Shown: positions 62,508 through 64,000 of the stretch, piece by piece
How positions within the stretch are numbered: position 1 is the stretch's first letter
Layout of the letters: the number at the start of each line of letters is the position of its first letter
Assembly (NCBI RefSeq): GCF_030052815.1
Contig: NC_079502.1
Span: forward strand, 3,744,885-3,808,884
Direction: 5' to 3'
DNA from: Hevea brasiliensis
Lineage: Eukaryota; Streptophyta; Magnoliopsida; Malpighiales; Euphorbiaceae
DNA length: 64,000 bases
Made by a program: the position numbers and the translations under genes
The notes under the pieces: generated by a model
The model's database searches: none
What the model was told of the DNA's origin: nothing
What the model saw: the letters and a program-made list of their open reading frames with translations, nothing else

Positions 62508-63227
62508 ATGATCTCTACAACCTTCAATATACCAACTTCCCTTTCCTTTCCAAAACTCTTAAAAAACAACAATCCTAACCCTAGAAGTAATGGAAACATA
62601 ATTAAATTCTCTCCATTCAATCTCAATTCGTCAATTTTTAAATTTCCTAGTAAAAGGCATAACCTTTTAGTGTCTTGTTCGGCAGCTACCCGTGCACCGG
62701 TGGGGACCACCACCAGAACCGAAGTCGCTGGCGATAGGATTCAACGGCTTGTTTCTGAATTCGAGTCTCTTGAGGAGCCGATTGAACGAGTTAAGCGGCT
62801 TTTGGATTACGCCGCCCGGCTCCCGCCATTTGATGAGTCGGCTCGCTTACCGGGAAACCGAGTCATGGGGTGCACGACTCAAGTGTGGCTAGAAGCGAGA
62901 ATGGACGAAAATGGGAGAATGAGATTTAGAGCCGATAGCGACTCTGAGATTACCAAAGGTTTTATTTCGTGTTTGATTTGGTTGCTTGATGGCGCGGAGC
63001 CTGCTGAGGTTGTGGCGGTGAAGTCGGAGGATTTAGCAGCGATGAATGTGGGCTTGTATGGTAAGGCCCAATCGAGAGTGAACACGTGGCTTAATGTGTT
63101 GATCAATATGCAGAACAGGACCAAAGCTTTGGCTGCGGGGCGAAAGGAGTTGCCTTTGGAGCCGCTTCCGTCGCTGGTTGTTAACACCGACGGTATCGGT
63201 GGTACTGGAACTTTCGCCCAAGCTCAG
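62508..63227 (+). CDS. QS: Quinolinate synthase, chloroplastic, exon 1 (partial; SufE-NadA fusion)
   Basis: The first exon encodes 240 residues and ends at a GT donor after TFAQAQ. Residues 1 to about 62 are a Ser/Asn/Lys-rich, acid-poor plastid transit peptide. A SufE domain follows with RLVSEFESLEEPIERVKRLL, the cysteine-bearing loop RVMGCTTQVWLE, DSDSEITKGF, and MNVGLYGKAQSRVNTW. The tail LPSLVVNTDGIGGTGTFAQAQ is the linker that leads into the NadA domain in plant quinolinate synthase (OLD5/SUFE3), not the BolA tail of SUFE1. The enzyme makes quinolinate from iminoaspartate and dihydroxyacetone phosphate for NAD synthesis in plastids, and its SufE part supports its own Fe-S cluster. The NadA exons lie beyond the right edge. 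Confidence 0.85.
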
Positions 63228-64000
63228 GTAGCTAGAAATTTCTCATCCCTGTTTTGAGTTTTCTTTATATTTATTTTATTATTTTTTTCTATTAGCAGTC
63301 ACAGGTATCCTAAATTGTTATTTAATCTTATTAATTGGCTCCATGAACTTGGGTGTCAATATTCAATCTTATGCAATCGTGCTGACATGGTGTCTTATGT
63401 GACAAACAGTTAAAATTTATTTATTTAATTGTTGTGTTGTTTTCAACCTAAATGCCAAATAAAACTATCAATATTCATGATTTAATTTGCAATGAATTAA
63501 ATATCATATTTAATTATAAAAACCTTATGGAGTTTCGCAAATTTAATTTATAAAATAAAATTATTTTTAAATATATAATTATTTACTCAACAGAGCTTCC
63601 CATCAATCTATCAATGTTTCAGGTTTTTTGCATGATTTCAATAAAGCACTCATTTATGTACATGGAATTTTGAATCTGCAATCTATCCATGGCTGTAGGC
63701 TAGGGGCCCCAACTCCGCTTTGCACTTAGGAGCTAAAAGTTTTGCTTTGTAGTCGTGATCTCTGCAAGTGGATGCATTTCGCACACTTGAAGCTTGCTGC
63801 TTGGGAAAAACTACTGTTCATGTATAGGACCAATCATAGTGTCCTTTGATTCATATCACCTATTTACTCTTCACAGCCATCACTAGTATCTGTTATAGTA
63901 AAGCTGTTGTGAATTTGTGTTAGCAAGCAATTCATTATATGCATACTCGATTTCACTGTGTAATTTCTGCATACCTGCTGATTCAGTTTTGTCTCTTATT
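63228..64000 (+). other. Quinolinate synthase intron 1 (to window edge)
   Basis: It starts GTAGCT after the exon 1 end. I found no NadA-coding exon in these 773 bases, so exon 2 must lie to the right. Confidence 0.6.

Noticed and set aside
62465..62713. 82-residue minus-strand frame
   Set aside because: Antisense to the transit peptide region of the quinolinate synthase exon.
62508..63257. Stand-alone SufE (SUFE1 or SUFE2)
   Set aside because: The linker after the SufE domain and the GT donor match the quinolinate synthase fusion better than the BolA-tailed SUFE1 or the short SUFE2.

Overview
The window is nuclear DNA of a flowering plant, a eudicot. It has intron-containing genes with plant splice sites, AT-rich intergenic DNA, two tandem CYP71-type P450 genes, a P-class PPR gene, a plant LAMMER kinase, and two very large Ty3/gypsy retroelements. 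The order is probably Malpighiales or a neighbour, but I cannot fix the species.

Layout. 1-870: broken P450 on the minus strand. 1417-15952: LTR retrotransposon El1, complete end to end, with a TAATT target duplication and decayed gag-pol plus an ATHILA-ORF1-like region. 17146-18704: two interlocked foldback/Tourist-like elements. 18864-23644: two intact two-exon CYP71-type genes on the minus strand; 24285-24530 is a relic of a further one. 25173-42347: a LAMMER-type (AFC2-like) kinase gene on the plus strand, broken by a solo LTR in exon 2 (26007-27761, duplication AGAGG) and carrying a second, heavily eroded copy of the El1 family (El2, 28842-40502) in intron 4. 42950-44155: intronless NHL/LEA-2 membrane protein (minus). 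47685-49235: intronless PPR protein (minus). 51086-56487: 14-exon GH27 alpha-galactosidase/APSE-like enzyme (plus). 56488-62507: about 6 kb of AT-rich DNA with repeat fragments. 62508-63227: exon 1 of plastid quinolinate synthase (SufE-NadA fusion, NAD synthesis), which runs off the right edge.

The host genes do not form a pathway. The P450s are a small tandem family with two dead members. The other genes are housekeeping or organelle functions: splicing-factor kinase, organelle RNA processing, cell-wall galactoside/arabinoside trimming and NAD synthesis.

The most unusual signals are in the retroelements. First, El2 differs from El1 almost only by deletions, and these fall overwhelmingly on segments holding CG or CHG (CAG/CTG/CCG/CGG) sites, while the AT-rich sequence between them is nearly identical. 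This is either a methylation-linked sequencing/consensus artefact or a real methylation-linked deletion process. Second, the family carries a regularly spaced (65-73 bp) array of 12 near-palindromic GCATAAG/TTATGCA units separated by unrelated spacers.
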